From assembly GCA_030448225.1 (NCBI GenBank), contig JAUJNJ010000062.1, positions 1 through 36,621 of the forward strand: a stretch of 36,621 bases of DNA. The letters run 5' to 3'. Position 1 is the stretch's first letter. Each line of letters begins with the position of its first letter. Positions 16,035 through 25,846 of the stretch are shown here, piece after piece. Under the pieces are notes generated by a model that did not search any database, was not told the DNA's origin, and saw only the letters and a list, made by a program, of their open reading frames with translations. The DNA comes from Phycisphaerae bacterium. Its GTDB lineage: Bacteria; Planctomycetota; Phycisphaerae; Tepidisphaerales; Tepidisphaeraceae. Both the position numbers and the translations under genes were made by a program.

Positions 16035-16580
16035 TCACGCCGTCACGGGCGAGGGGGCGATGAGCGGCCCGCGTTCGGCGGCGGGCTTGGCGGCACGGGG
16101 GACGCCGATCGTCTGGGCGTGGATCTTGTCCTGGAGGCGCATGATGCCCTCCATCAGCGCCTCGGGGCGGGGCGGGCAGCCGGGTACGTAGACGTCGACC
16201 GGGACGACGAGGTCCACGCCCTTCACCACGTTGTACCCGTACTTGAAGTAGGGGCCGCCGCCCACCGTGCAGGCGCCCATGGCGATGACGTACTTCGGGT
16301 CGGGCATCTGGTGGTAGAGGCGCTTCACCCGGCTGGCCATCTTGTAGTTGACCGTGCCGGCCACGATCATCAGGTCGGATTGCCGCGGCGTGGCGCGGAA
16401 CGCGCCGGCGCCGAATCGGTCGAGGTCGAACCGAGACGCGCCCACCGCCATCATCTCGATCGCGCAGCACGCCAGCCCGAACGTCATCGGCCAGAGGCTG
16501 TTCTTGCGGCCCCAGTTGATCATGAAGTCGAGGCTGGTGACGATCAGCCCCTCCTCGAAACGGTTCTCGATCCAAGACAT
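16035..16580 (-). CDS. nuoB: NADH-quinone oxidoreductase subunit B
   Basis: 181 residues. Subunit of respiratory complex I that holds the N2 [4Fe-4S] cluster next to the quinone site. Cluster ligands are visible: tandem Cys38-Cys39 ([11 protein letters not shown]), Cys104 (GACTVGGG) and Cys135 (PGCPPRP). Other family hallmarks are [21 protein letters not shown] and [10 protein letters not shown]. Length is normal for NuoB. The start ATG at 16580 gives [11 protein letters not shown], matching the usual N-terminus. No other nuo gene is nearby: the upstream neighbour on the same strand is a zinc-ribbon membrane protein 78 bases away, and the downstream neighbour is convergent. Complex I genes must therefore be split in this genome. 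Confidence 0.97.
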   Translation of the reverse strand: MSWIENRFEEGLIVTSLDFMINWGRKNSLWPMTFGLACCAIEMMAVGASRFDLDRFGAGAFRATPRQSDLMIVAGTVNYKMASRVKRLYHQMPDPKYVIAMGACTVGGGPYFKYGYNVVKGVDLVVPVDVYVPGCPPRPEALMEGIMRLQDKIHAQTIGVPRAAKPAAERGPLIAPSPVTA

Positions 16581-16658
16581 CGGCGGTCCCTGCTGTTATG
16601 CGCGCCCGTCCGCACCGCGCGGACGGCTTCTATTGTACGTCGGACGATGCCGCTTGGC

Positions 16659-17330
16659 TCACCGCGACGGCTGCCGTTCGGTCGCCGGAATGCCCCAGGG
16701 GGACGCCGACCGCCATTCGTCGATTCGCGCTCGCAGCGCGTCGACGTGTGCGGCCGGCCAATGCACCTCCGCGTTGACGGCCGTCGAACTCAATCGGTAC
16801 CAGCGGTGCGACCGGCCGAGCTTCACGTGCAACCGGTCGCCGCCGCGGGGGATCAACTCGACCGATTCGATCTGCGACCAAGGCGTCCGGCCGCGCGTTT
16901 TCGCCACGCTGTCGTCATCCGCTTGCACGCAGCCGCCGAGCCCGAGCCAAACCCGCGTCGGGCCGCGGCGGTCGCTCGTGAACCGCACCCACAACAGCCA
17001 GGCGATCAGCGCGACGACGACGCCCGGCATCAAGAGCAGCCACGGGTTCTGGGACTGGCGGAATTCCTGCCACGTCACCCAGAGATACCAGGCGTTCGGC
17101 AGGAGCAGGAGGACCGCGATCCACGGCCGCGCGTTGCCGACGTGGACGTGGTCGCCGCGCGCCCAGCCGTCGAGGACGATGAGGCTCTGGTCGTACTGCC
17201 CGCCACACTCCGGGCACGTCCCCTCCGGCGGGAGCCCCGCAAGTGCGTAATCGCAAGCGGGACAGATCTGGAGACGGAGCGCGTCCGCGACGACGGGCCG
17301 GGCTTCTGCGGCGTCACCCATTCTCAGCAT
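16659..17330 (-). CDS. Zinc-ribbon membrane protein (paralogue 1)
   Basis: 223 residues from ATG 17330. Starts with a four-Cys zinc ribbon (Cys23, Cys26, Cys39, Cys42; CPACDYALAGLPPEG then CPECGGQYD), the common N-terminal signature of uncharacterised Phycisphaerae membrane proteins. Two predicted membrane helices follow (about residues 69-87 and 95-116: PWIAVLLLLPNAWYLWV and LLLMPGVVVALIAWLLWV). The C-terminal part (TPWSQIESVELIPRGGDRLH) looks like a PH-like beta domain facing the cytoplasm. Similar in length, layout and ribbon to the gene at 17522-18175, so the two are probably a tandem duplication. Function unknown. It lies 78 bases upstream of nuoB on the same strand. Confidence 0.8.
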   Translation of the reverse strand: MLRMGDAAEARPVVADALRLQICPACDYALAGLPPEGTCPECGGQYDQSLIVLDGWARGDHVHVGNARPWIAVLLLLPNAWYLWVTWQEFRQSQNPWLLLMPGVVVALIAWLLWVRFTSDRRGPTRVWLGLGGCVQADDDSVAKTRGRTPWSQIESVELIPRGGDRLHVKLGRSHRWYRLSSTAVNAEVHWPAAHVDALRARIDEWRSASPWGIPATERQPSR

Positions 17331-17420
17331 TGTACCGCGCCAATCCGCGACAGCGGTCGATCAATCCCCGGACCCTGCCATGCGCCGCGGGGCCGGCTTC
17401 TCTATTTGGTGGACACGATT

Positions 17421-17531
17421 TAGAGCTTCGAAAAGTACCGCGGCCGGCAGTTTGTCATCCTGAGCGCAGTGAAGGATCTCCCGCGGGTGTCGCCGGAACG
17501 ACGGGAGATCCTTCGCTGCGCTCAGGATGAC
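17421..17531. repeat. Dispersed palindromic repeat, family 1, copy B
   Basis: Core inverted repeat 17454-17531: GTCATCCTGAGCGCAGTGAA opposite TTCGCTGCGCTCAGGATGAC, each joined to GGATCTCCC or its complement. The preceding TAGAGCTTCGAAAAGTACCG matches the flank of copy A. Its right arm contains the stop codon of the gene at 17522. Confidence 0.85.
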
Positions 17532-18175
17532 ATGCCCTGGGCACCAGAACTTTCAGAAGCTCCCAGTGGACGACCGCTGGGCGAATTGAGCCTGCGGTGC
17601 CATCCCTTGAGACGCGCCTCGAGCGCCCGCGCCTCGGCCTCGCCGAGTCGGAGTTCCACGTCGATCACCGGGCCCCACCAGAGCGCCCCCCAGAAACCCC
17701 GGAGGCACGTGACGCGGTACAGGGACGGCTTCAGGGGAACGATCACGACGTTGCTCGCCTTCGCCCACGGGGTCAGTCTCGGCGTCCGGATGCGCCTCGA
17801 GCACCACCCGGCGCCGAGCGGCGTAAACCAGAGGCGCAGCGGCGGCCGTTGCGCGTGGTGATGGTGGCACCACAAGCCACGCCCGACCGCAAATGCGCAA
17901 CAGCCGAGCGTCCATATCGCCATCGGTATGACGCTTCGCGGTGCCGGGCGTATCCACACAAGACCCAGGAAGGCGACACCTAGCACGAGCGGCCACCCGA
18001 TCGCCCTCCACGGCAGCGCCGCCTCGGCGCCGCGGTGGTAACCGGGGCCCCATCCGAAGAGGAGCACGAGGGTGCCGTCGTCGTCGTACCGCTCGCCGCA
18101 TTCCGGGCATACGCCGGCCGGCGGCGAACCTTTCAGGGAGTAGTCGCAGGCGGGGCAATGTGCCAATCGCAGCAC
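17522..18175 (-). CDS. Zinc-ribbon membrane protein (paralogue 2)
   Basis: 217 residues counted from the GTG at 18175 (VLRLAHCPACDYSLKG). Zinc ribbon Cys7, Cys10, Cys23, Cys26, then two membrane helices (AIGWPLVLGVAFLGLVWI and PMAIWTLGCCAFAVG), then a beta-rich C-terminal domain (TPWAKASNVVIVPLKPSLYR), in the same order as paralogue 1. The true start is probably further upstream, since paralogue 1 has about 17 extra residues and the frame stays open, but a run of ten G bases at 18231-18240 makes the upstream sequence unreliable. The last codons and the stop lie in the family 1 repeat. Function unknown. Divergent from the DUF4190-type gene at 18334. Confidence 0.75.
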   Translation of the reverse strand: MLRLAHCPACDYSLKGSPPAGVCPECGERYDDDGTLVLLFGWGPGYHRGAEAALPWRAIGWPLVLGVAFLGLVWIRPAPRSVIPMAIWTLGCCAFAVGRGLWCHHHHAQRPPLRLWFTPLGAGWCSRRIRTPRLTPWAKASNVVIVPLKPSLYRVTCLRGFWGALWWGPVIDVELRLGEAEARALEARLKGWHRRLNSPSGRPLGASESSGAQGMSS

Positions 18176-18333
18176 GTCGCCGTCGTCGGCCTCGCACGCC
18201 GCGTCGGCGCCGGCGGCAAGGCCCGGCGCGGGGGGGGGGGCGGGTGATGGTGGCGCGTCGTGGGCCGTGCGGAAGCGGGACAGTGTAACGGCGGCCGGTT
18301 AGGATCGCCGCACGCGAAAAGGGAGGTGGTCGC

Positions 18334-19280
18334 ATGGCGGTCGAGATGCGGTGCCCGAACTGCAACCAGGTCTACGGGCTGACGGACGAGCAGGCCCCGC
18401 AGTACGCCGGGCGGACGATCACGTGTACGAGTTGCGGCAAGCCGTTCGTCGCCGAGGTCCCGGGCTACGCCGCGCCCGCCGCGCAGCCGCCGCCGCTGGC
18501 GTCGCCGCACGCGACGCCTCAGTCGGCGCAGCAGACGCCGGGCCTCGCCACGCCCGGCTACGAGACGCCGGAGCGGTTTCACCAGCCGCAGCGCACCAAC
18601 GGCCTGGCGATCGCCAGCCTCGTCAGCGGCGTGCTCGGGTTCGTCGTCCCGCTGGTCCCGGGGCTGCTGGCGATCATCCTCGGCGACTTCGGCCTGCGCA
18701 AGACGCGCGACCCGTGGGTAGGCGGCAGGTGCCGGGCGATCGCGCTGATCGTGCTCGGCGCCGTCATCCTGCTCTTCTCGCTCCTCCTGGTGACGATCAG
18801 GCGGCCGTCGCGCAACGGCACCCGCCACACCTCAAAGCGCATCAAGAGCGCGAGAACCCTCCGGCAGATCGGGATGGCGGCCCAGATGTACGCCAACGAG
18901 AACAAGGGCGCGCTGCCGCCGGACTTCGCGACGATCCTCAAGACGCAGGACCTGACGCCGCACGTGTTCGTCTGCCCTCGACCGACCACGTCCACGCGCC
19001 GGGCACGACCGTCGGGCAGCAAATTGCCAACCTTACGCCGGGCAAGCACCTGTCGTACGAGTACTTCGGGGCCGGCCTGGACTACCGCGCCGCGTCGGAG
19101 GCGATCGTGGCGATCGAGTCGTCGGAGAACCACAACCCCGGGATGGCCGCGAAGGGCCGGCCCGCCGGCGGCAACGTGCTCTTCGCCGACGGCCACGTCG
19201 AGTACGTGGGCGACCTGAAGCCGGTCGTGGCGGAGCTGAAGGCGGGGCATAACCCGCCGCGGCCGGCGGGGAAGCGGTAG
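18334..19280 (+). CDS. Zinc-ribbon, DUF4190-type membrane protein with pseudopilin-like C-terminus (one frameshift)
   Basis: Begins MAVEMRCPNCNQVYGLTDEQ with a four-Cys ribbon (Cys7, Cys10, Cys31, Cys34) of the MJ0042 type. A Pro/Ala linker follows, then two membrane helices (LAIASLVSGVLGFVVPLVPG, and RAIALIVLGAVILLFSLLLV) as in DUF4190. The next part (RTLRQIGMAAQMYANENKGA) and the end (GGNVLFADGHVEYVGDLKPV) match the H-X9-DG style of planctomycete pseudopilin-like proteins. The frame changes near 18975, where one C is probably missing (CVCPSTDHVH when restored). A good AGGAGGT-like ribosome site (GGGAGGTGG) precedes the ATG. Probably an inner-membrane protein with an external domain; function unknown. 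Confidence 0.75.
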
Positions 19281-19598
19281 GGAGTGGGGAGTGGGGGTGG
19301 GGATGTGGGGGGTAGGCAGGAGTCAGGAGTCAGGAGTCAGTAGTCAGTAGGAAGAAGTGCTCGTGGGGTCGTCGCGGCAGGACGGCCGCGATGCCGAACC
19401 GGGTTGCGAAAGTCGGTTCCGGCGGCGACCACGGGGATCGTAACGGGCGTTGTTCATCGGTTGACAGTCTCTGGTTCACCTTCGTGCTCGCGCAGGTCCT
19501 GTCTGCCGAAGACGGTGCATTTTGTGGCCGCATCGCACGCCGCGGGTCGTGGGGCGTATAAGTGTGGGGCCTCTGTTCGCGGGACTGCACTTTTGATC
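19281..19598. other. Intergenic stretch with simple repeats
   Basis: No gene. 19281-19316 is a GGGAGTGGGGAGTGGGGG-type run and 19317-19350 a GGAGTCA heptad run. The rest is the upstream region of the PSD1 gene. Confidence 0.5.
19317..19350. repeat. Heptad tandem repeat (GGAGTCA)n
   Basis: Three exact units of CAGGAGT followed by two shortened units (AGTAGTC). Same sequence as in the tRNA array spacers, 6-9 kb away. Confidence 0.85.
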
Positions 19599-22500
19599 AT
19601 GCGTCGCTGCACCGCCGTCATCCTCTGCGTCCTTGCGTTCGGCGCGACGGGCGCGCGTCGCGCGCCGACCGCGGCGAGGTGCTCTACGGCCGCGACGTGC
19701 TGCCGATCCTGTCCGACGCCTGCTACCACTGCCACGGCCCCGACCCGGCCACCCGCGAGGCGGGGGCTGCGCCCTCGACACGCGGGAGGGGGCGTACCGC
19801 ACGAAGAACGGCGTCGCCGCGGTCGTGCCGGGCAAGCCGGGCGAGAGCGAGATCGTCCGCCGGATCCTGTCGCGCGACCCGGACGTCGTCATGCCGCCGC
19901 CGGACTCGAACCGGTCGCTGACGCTGGCGCAGCGCGACGTGCTGGCGCGGTGGGTGGAGCAGGGGGCGGCGTGGGGGAAGCACTCAAGCGCTGGTGCCGC
20001 CGGCGCGGGCGGCGACGCCGAAGCCGGCGACGCGGGGGTGGGCGCGGAACGCGGTCGACGCGCTGGTGCTCGCCCGCCTCGAGAAGGAAGGGCTGAAGCC
20101 GTCGCCCGAGGCGAAGCGCGAGACGCTGCTCCGCCGGGTGACGCTCGACCTGACCGGCCTGCCGCCGACGCCGGCGGAGATGGACGCGTTTCTCGCGGAT
20201 CAGTCGCCGGACGCGTACGAGAAAGTAGTGGATCGTCTGCTCGCGTCGCCGCGGTACGGCGAGCGGATGGCGAGCGACTGGCTCGACCTCGCCCGCTACG
20301 CCGACACGCACGGCTACCAGATGGACCGCTACCGCGCGACCTGGCCGTGGCGCGACTGGGTCATCAAGGCGTTCAACGAGAACCTGCCGTACGACGACTT
20401 CCTCACGTGGCAACTCGCCGGCGACCTGCTGCCGAACCCGACGAAGGAGCAACGGCTGGCGACGGCGTTCAACCGCCACCACATGCAGAACGAGGAGGGC
20501 GGGATCGTCGAGGAGGAGTTCCGGATCGCGTACGTGGCCGACCGGGTGAACACGATGGGCACCGCGTTCCTCGGCCTGACGTTCGAGTGCGCCCGCTGCC
20601 ACGACCACAAGTACGACCCGATCACGCAGAAGGACTTCTACTCGCTCTTCGCGTTCTTCCAGAACATCGACGAGTCCGGGCAGACGACCTACTTCACCGA
20701 CGCCGTCCCCGTGCCGACGCTGCTGCTGTCGGACGACGCGACCGACGCGAAACTGGCGGCCGCGAAGGCCCGCATCGCCGAGGCCGAGGCGCGGCTGGCG
20801 GGGGTTCGCGACGCCGCCGACGCCGACTTCGAGAAGTGGCTCGCCGCGCGTCCCGCGGAGCCGCCGGCGTTGGCCGGGACCGTCGGACGCTTCACGTTCG
20901 ATGAAATCCCCGACGGAACTGTGGCGAACGTAGCGGACGCGACGAAGCCGGGGAAGCTTGTCGAGTCGCCGGAGTTGATCGACGGCAAGCACGGCAAGGC
21001 GGCGCGCCTCGACGGCGAGGACGGGTTCACGTTCCCCGGCGTCGGCCACTTCACGCGGTCCGACCCGTTCACACTCGCGCTCTGGCTCCGCGCTGAAAAG
21101 CACGAGCCGCGGGCGGTCATGCTGCACCACAGCAAGGCCCCGGTCGACGCCGGCAGCCGTGGTTACGAGATCTTGCTAGAAGGGGGCCGCGTCGCGTTCG
21201 GCCTGCACCACATGTGGCCGGGCAACGCGCTGAAGGTGGTGTCGACCGATCGCCTCCCGGTCGGCCGCTGGTCGCACGTCGCCGTCACCTACGACGGGTC
21301 GAGCCGGGCGGCGGGCGTGCGGGTTTACGTCGACGGCGCGGCGACCGCCGTCGACGTCGTCCGCGACAAGCTGACGAAGGACATCACCTACGCCGGCGGC
21401 GAGCCCGACCTGGCGGTCGGCCACCGCTTCCGCGACAGCGGTTTCAAGGGCGGCGCGGTCGACGACCTCATTGCGTTGAACTGGGATGCGAGCGCCTTGG
21501 AGATCGCCCGCCTCGCCGGCCGGACCGACTACGAAACGGCGTGGACGACGCCGACCGAGCGGCTGACGGCTGAGCAGCGTTCAGGACTCCGCGACGTCTT
21601 CCTCGCCGGCGCGCACGCGCCGTCGGTCGAAGCGGCCACGGCGCTTCGCGCCGTCCGGGATGAGCAGCGGCGGCTGATCGAGCCGGTGCCCGAGATCATG
21701 GTGATGCAGGAACTGGCGACGCCGAAGCCGGCGCACGTCCTGAAGCGCGGCGCGTACGACGCGCCGGGCGAGGCCGTGTCGCCGGACGTGCCGGCGTCGC
21801 TCGGCTCGTTCCCGAAGGATCAGCCGCGCAACCGCCTCGGCCTCGCGCGGTGGCTCCTCCAGCCGGATCACCCGCTCACGGCCCGCGTCACGGTCAACCG
21901 CCTCTGGCAACAGATGTTCGGCCGCGGCCTCGTCGAGACGAGCGACAACTTCGGCAGCCAGGGCGGCCAGCCCTCCCACCCAGAGTTGCTCGATGGTCTC
22001 GCCCGCACGTTCGTCGACGATCTTGATTGGGACGTGAAGCGCCTGCTGAAGCTCGTCGCGATGTCCGCGACGTACCGGCAATCATCGAGGACGTCGGCCG
22101 ACCTGCTGGCCCGCGACCCGGCGAACGAACTGCTCGCCCGCGGCCCCGCGCGGCGACTGACCGCCGAGATGCTCCGCGACGGCGCGATCGCCGTGAGCGG
22201 GCTCCTGACGGAAAAGCTCGGCGGGCCGAGCGTCAAGCCGTACCAGCCGGACGGCGTGTGGGACGTGGCGATGGGCCGGCCGACGTACGACCGATCATCG
22301 GGCCCGGACCTTTACCGGCGGAGCCTCTACACGTTCTGGAAGCGCACGGTCCCGCCGCCGTCGATGGTCACGTTCGACGCCGCCGACCGGAGCGTCTGCG
22401 CGGCGCAGCGGCAGAGCACGAGCACGCCGCTGCAGGCGCTGGCGATGCTGAACGACCCGCAGCTCGTCGAGGCCGCCCGCTTCGTCGGCCAGCGGATGAT

Positions 22501-22771
22501 GAAGGAGGGCGGCACCACGCCCGACGCACGCCTCCCGTGGGCGTTCCGCCTCGTGACAGGGCGGCCACCGACGGCGCGGGAACTGCCGCTGCTCCGCCAA
22601 CTTTTCGACGAGCAGCGGGCCCTCTTCAGCGCCGATCCTGCGGCGGCCACGAAACTGCTGGCGGTGGGGGAGGCGAAGCCGGACGCGTCGCTCGACCCGG
22701 TCGATCTCGCCGCGGCGACGGTGCTGGCGCAGGCGCTGTTGAGTCACGACGAAGCGTACATGAGGCGGTGA
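19599..22771 (+). CDS. PSD1-type planctomycete cytochrome c / DUF1549 / LamG / DUF1553 protein (5' end frame-broken)
   Basis: ATG 19599 gives a signal peptide (CTAVILCVLAFGATGA). The protein then continues, with frame changes near 19662, 19760, 19772 and 19986, as GEVLYGRDVLPILSDACYHC HG: the PSCyt1 haem motif CxxCH. From 19994 to 22771 the frame is clean. Order: DUF1549 (TLLRRVTLDLTGLPPTPAEM ... FLTWQLAGDLLPNP), a CARCHDHKYDP motif, a coiled segment, a LamG-like domain (about residues 300-490 of the clean part: FTFPGVGHFTRSDPFTLALW, WSHVAVTYDGSS), then DUF1553 (NRLGLARWLLQPDHPLTARV ... TPLQALAMLNDPQLVEAARF). Both PSD1 halves are typical of planctomycetes, where they may act with DUF1501 partners in polysaccharide or sulfate-ester metabolism; the substrate is unknown. 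It ends six bases before the DUF1501 start. Confidence 0.92.
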
Positions 22772-22777
22772 CCGAGC

Positions 22778-24232
22778 ATGCCCCGCTACTGCGACAACTT
22801 CGACCCCCGCGCCACCCGCCGCGACTTCCTCGGCCGCGGGCTCGGCCTCGGCGGCGTCGCGCTGGCGGCGCTGCTCAACCGCTCGGCGGGTGCCGCCGCG
22901 CCGGCTGCGCCGAACCCGTTCACGGGGGTCCTCGCCGCGCCGCAGATCGCGCCGAAGGCGAAGCGCGTCATCTACCTGTTCATGTCCGGCGGGCCGTCGC
23001 AGCACGATTTGTTCGACCACAAGCCGCGGCTGAACGAGATGAACGGCCGGGACCTGCCGGCGAGCGTGCGCATGGGTCAGCGGCTCACGGGCATGTCGGG
23101 CAACCAGTCGACGCTGCCGCTCGCCGGCTCGATCTTCAAGTTCGCCCGACACGGTCAAAGCGGCGCGACGGTGTCGGACCTCATGCCGTGGACGGCGCGG
23201 ATGGCGGACGACTTGTGCTTCGTCAAGTCGATGCACACCGAGCCGATCAACCACGACCCCGCCATCACGTTCTTCCAGACCGGCCACCAACTCGCCGGCC
23301 GCCCGTCGATGGGGGCGTGGTTGAGCTACGGGCTCGGGAGCGCCAACGAGAATCTGCCGTCGTTCGTCGTGCTCGTCTCGAAGGACCGCATCGACCAGCC
23401 GCTCTACGCCCGCCTGTGGGGCAACGGCTTTTTGCCGAGCATCCACCAGGGCGTCCAGTTCCGTGCGGGCCGGGACCCGGTGCTGTTCCTGAAGAACCCC
23501 GACGGCGTCTCCGTCGCGGGCCGGCGGAAGATGCTCGACCGACTCGCGGACTTACACGCGTTGCAGGTCGACGACCTGGGCGACCCGGAGATCGGCGCCC
23601 GCGTCGCGCAGTACGAGATGGCGTTCCGCATGCAGGCGAGCGTGCCGTCGGTGATGGACGTCGCGGCCGAGCCGGACGCCACGTTCGACCTCTACGGCCC
23701 CGAGGCGCGCGAGCCCGGCACGTTCGCCGCCAACTGCCTCCTCGCCCGCCGCCTCGCCGAGCGCGACGTGCGGTTCATCCAACTCTACCACCCCGGCTGG
23801 GACCACCACGGCGGCCTGCCCAACGGCATCCGCCGGCAGGCGAAGGACGTCGACCGCGCCTGCTACGCGCTCGTCACCGACCTTAAACAGCGTGGCCTGC
23901 TCGACGACACGCTCGTCGTCTGGGGCGGCGAGTTCGGGCGCACGAGCTACTCGCAGGGCAAACTCACCGCCACCGACTACGGCCGCGACCACCACCCGCG
24001 CTGCTTCACGACGTGGATGTGCGGCGGCGGCGTCCGCCCCGGCGTCACCTACGGCGCGACCGACGACCTCGGCTACAACGTGACCGAGAACCCCGTGCAC
24101 GTCCACGACCTGCAGGCCACGATCCTCCACCAACTCGGCATCGACCACGAGAAGCTCACCCACAAGTTCCAGGGCCGCCACTACCGCCTCACCGACGTGA
24201 GCGGCCACGTCGTGAAGGACGTGCTGGCGTGA
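22778..24232 (+). CDS. DUF1501 (sulfatase-like) protein with Tat signal
   Basis: 484 residues from ATG 22778. The N-terminus has a twin-arginine motif (ATRRDFLGRG, Arg14-Arg15) followed by a hydrophobic stretch (LGLGGVALAALLN), so it is probably exported folded. The body matches DUF1501, a member of the alkaline phosphatase/sulfatase superfamily: KRVIYLFMSGGPSQHDLFDH near the N-terminus, then MHTEPINHDPAITFFQTGHQ, GWDHHGGLPNGIRRQ, VVWGGEFGRTSYSQGK and GRDHHPRCFTTWMCGGGVRP, with the late metal-site-like HKFQGRHYRL end. Follows the PSD1 gene by six bases without its own clear ribosome site, so translation is probably coupled. The pair is a standard planctomycete two-gene operon. Substrate unknown. 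Confidence 0.95.
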   Translation: MPRYCDNFDPRATRRDFLGRGLGLGGVALAALLNRSAGAAAPAAPNPFTGVLAAPQIAPKAKRVIYLFMSGGPSQHDLFDHKPRLNEMNGRDLPASVRMGQRLTGMSGNQSTLPLAGSIFKFARHGQSGATVSDLMPWTARMADDLCFVKSMHTEPINHDPAITFFQTGHQLAGRPSMGAWLSYGLGSANENLPSFVVLVSKDRIDQPLYARLWGNGFLPSIHQGVQFRAGRDPVLFLKNPDGVSVAGRRKMLDRLADLHALQVDDLGDPEIGARVAQYEMAFRMQASVPSVMDVAAEPDATFDLYGPEAREPGTFAANCLLARRLAERDVRFIQLYHPGWDHHGGLPNGIRRQAKDVDRACYALVTDLKQRGLLDDTLVVWGGEFGRTSYSQGKLTATDYGRDHHPRCFTTWMCGGGVRPGVTYGATDDLGYNVTENPVHVHDLQATILHQLGIDHEKLTHKFQGRHYRLTDVSGHVVKDVLA

Positions 24233-24805
24233 CGGCCCCGACACGTCGCGAATAGAGCACCGAAGGTTGTCGTGTAGCGTTTTCGAACGCCGTGGGAGCT
24301 TGCTCCCACGGTTCCCCCGACCGAAGTCTGCACGATCACCGGCGATGTTCGAATGGGAGAAGCAACGGCGTCGTATCCGCGAATCGCGCCCTCCTTTCTC
24401 CCCAGTACGCTCGGGAGAGGGCAGGGGAGAGGGATCTCGCAGCCGGCGCCCCTCCACATGGCACGTCAGCCGCGCGAACCCTTCCCCCGCCCCCCCCCCA
24501 GAAACTGTGGCTAGGGAGGGCGCACTTCGTCCTCCGACAGCCGCGAGTTGTCCCGTGAAGGCCACGACGAACGCGCGGCAGGTGCGCGGCGGAATGGTGG
24601 AGCGAGCTTCCGCAATCAAGTTCATGCTTGTCGTCGTCCAGACCGCGAGCGGCCGCGGCGGATCGCGTCAGCCGGCGCGACCGTCCCCCGTCCTTCCCCG
24701 TCGCGCCCGCCGCTCATATCATCAGTCGCGGATCGAACCCAACCACAAACACGCTGGGCGCGGCAACGCGTTCGGCCGCGAGGCGCGAGTGAGTCCATGG
24801 AACGA
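24233..24805. other. Intergenic stretch between DUF1501 and tdh
   Basis: No gene. Contains a family 2 hairpin just downstream of the DUF1501 gene, a second hairpin-forming sequence at about 24391-24432 (CTTTCTCCCCAGTACGCTCG then GGAGAGGGCAGGGGAGAGGG), and a C9-type run near 24492. No clear promoter for tdh seen. Confidence 0.5.
24282..24315. repeat. Dispersed palindromic repeat, family 2 (best copy)
   Basis: TTCGAACG then CCGTGGGAGC, TT, GCTCCCACGG, TTCC. The stem at 24290-24311 is a perfect 10-bp hairpin. Located 50 bases after the DUF1501 stop, where it may help end or protect the transcript; no T-run follows. Confidence 0.85.
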
Positions 24806-25846
24806 ATGAAGGCGCTGGTGAAGCGGCACGCGGAGCCGGGGCTCTGGCTGGAGGACGTGCCGGTGCCGTCGGTCGGGATCAACGACGTGTTGATCCGCGT
24901 CGATCGCACCGGCATCTGCGGCACCGACCTGCACATCCACAACTGGGACGCGTGGGCGCGCAGGACGATCCCCGTGCCGATGGTCGTCGGGCACGAGTTC
25001 GTCGGGCACGTAGCGGAGGTCGGGTCGAACGTGGTCGACTTTCGCGTCGGCGACGTCGTCAGCGGCGAGGGGCACGTCGTCTGCGGCCGCTGCCGCAACT
25101 GCCTCGCCGGGCGGCGACATTTGTGCAAGGACACGAAGGGCGTCGGCGTGAACCGGCCGGGCGCGTTCGCGGAGTATTTGTCGCTGCCGATGACGAACGT
25201 GTGGCACCACGCGCCGGGCATCGACCTCGACGTCGCGTCGGTCTTCGACCCGTTCGGCAACGCCGTCCACACCGCGCTGTCGTTCGACCTGCTCGGCGAG
25301 GACGTGCTGATCACCGGCGCCGGCCCGATCGGCTGCATGGCGGCGGCCATCGCGCGGCACGCGGGGGCACGCCACGTCGTCGTCACCGACGTCAATTCGT
25401 GGCGGCTCGGGCTCGCGCAGAAGATGGGCGCGACGCGCGTCGTGAACGTCTCGCGCGAGGGCTTGGCGGACGTGCAGCGGGAACTGGCGATGCAGGAGGG
25501 GTTTGACGTTGGCCTGGAGATGAGCGGCAACGCCGGCGCGTTCCGCGACATGATCGCCAACATGGCGCACGGCGGGAAGATCGCGATGCTCGGCATCCCG
25601 CCGGGCGGCGAGATGGCGATCGACTGGAACGCCGTGATCTTCAACATGCTCACGATCAAGGGCATCTACGGCCGCGAGATGTACGAGACGTGGTACAAGA
25701 TGACCGTGATGCTCCAGAGCGGCCTGGACATCAAGCCGGTCATCACCCACCGCTACCCGTACACCGAGTTCGAGCGCGGCTTCGAGGTCATGAAGAGCGG
25801 CGAGTCGGGGAAAGTGATCCTCAACTGGGCGGAGGCGGGGCGATGA
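24806..25846 (+). CDS. tdh: L-threonine 3-dehydrogenase
   Basis: 346 residues. Zinc- and NAD-dependent oxidation of L-threonine to 2-amino-3-ketobutyrate, cytoplasmic. I chose ATG 24806 ([14 protein letters not shown]) because it matches the usual family start and GGA lies five bases upstream; an in-frame ATG at 24797 would add MER. Catalytic zinc ligands Cys38, His63 and Glu64 ([21 protein letters not shown]) and structural zinc ligands Cys93, Cys96, Cys99 and Cys107 ([15 protein letters not shown]) are all present at the same positions as in the E. coli enzyme. The NAD fold motif is [13 protein letters not shown]. The stop overlaps the next gene's start (ATGA). Kbl, the next enzyme of the pathway, lies one gene downstream. 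Confidence 0.97.
   Translation: MKALVKRHAEPGLWLEDVPVPSVGINDVLIRVDRTGICGTDLHIHNWDAWARRTIPVPMVVGHEFVGHVAEVGSNVVDFRVGDVVSGEGHVVCGRCRNCLAGRRHLCKDTKGVGVNRPGAFAEYLSLPMTNVWHHAPGIDLDVASVFDPFGNAVHTALSFDLLGEDVLITGAGPIGCMAAAIARHAGARHVVVTDVNSWRLGLAQKMGATRVVNVSREGLADVQRELAMQEGFDVGLEMSGNAGAFRDMIANMAHGGKIAMLGIPPGGEMAIDWNAVIFNMLTIKGIYGREMYETWYKMTVMLQSGLDIKPVITHRYPYTEFERGFEVMKSGESGKVILNWAEAGR

Noticed and set aside
19889..21130. 413-residue minus-strand frame opposite the PSD1 gene
   Set aside because: Shadow of the well-supported PSD1 coding strand; no family features.
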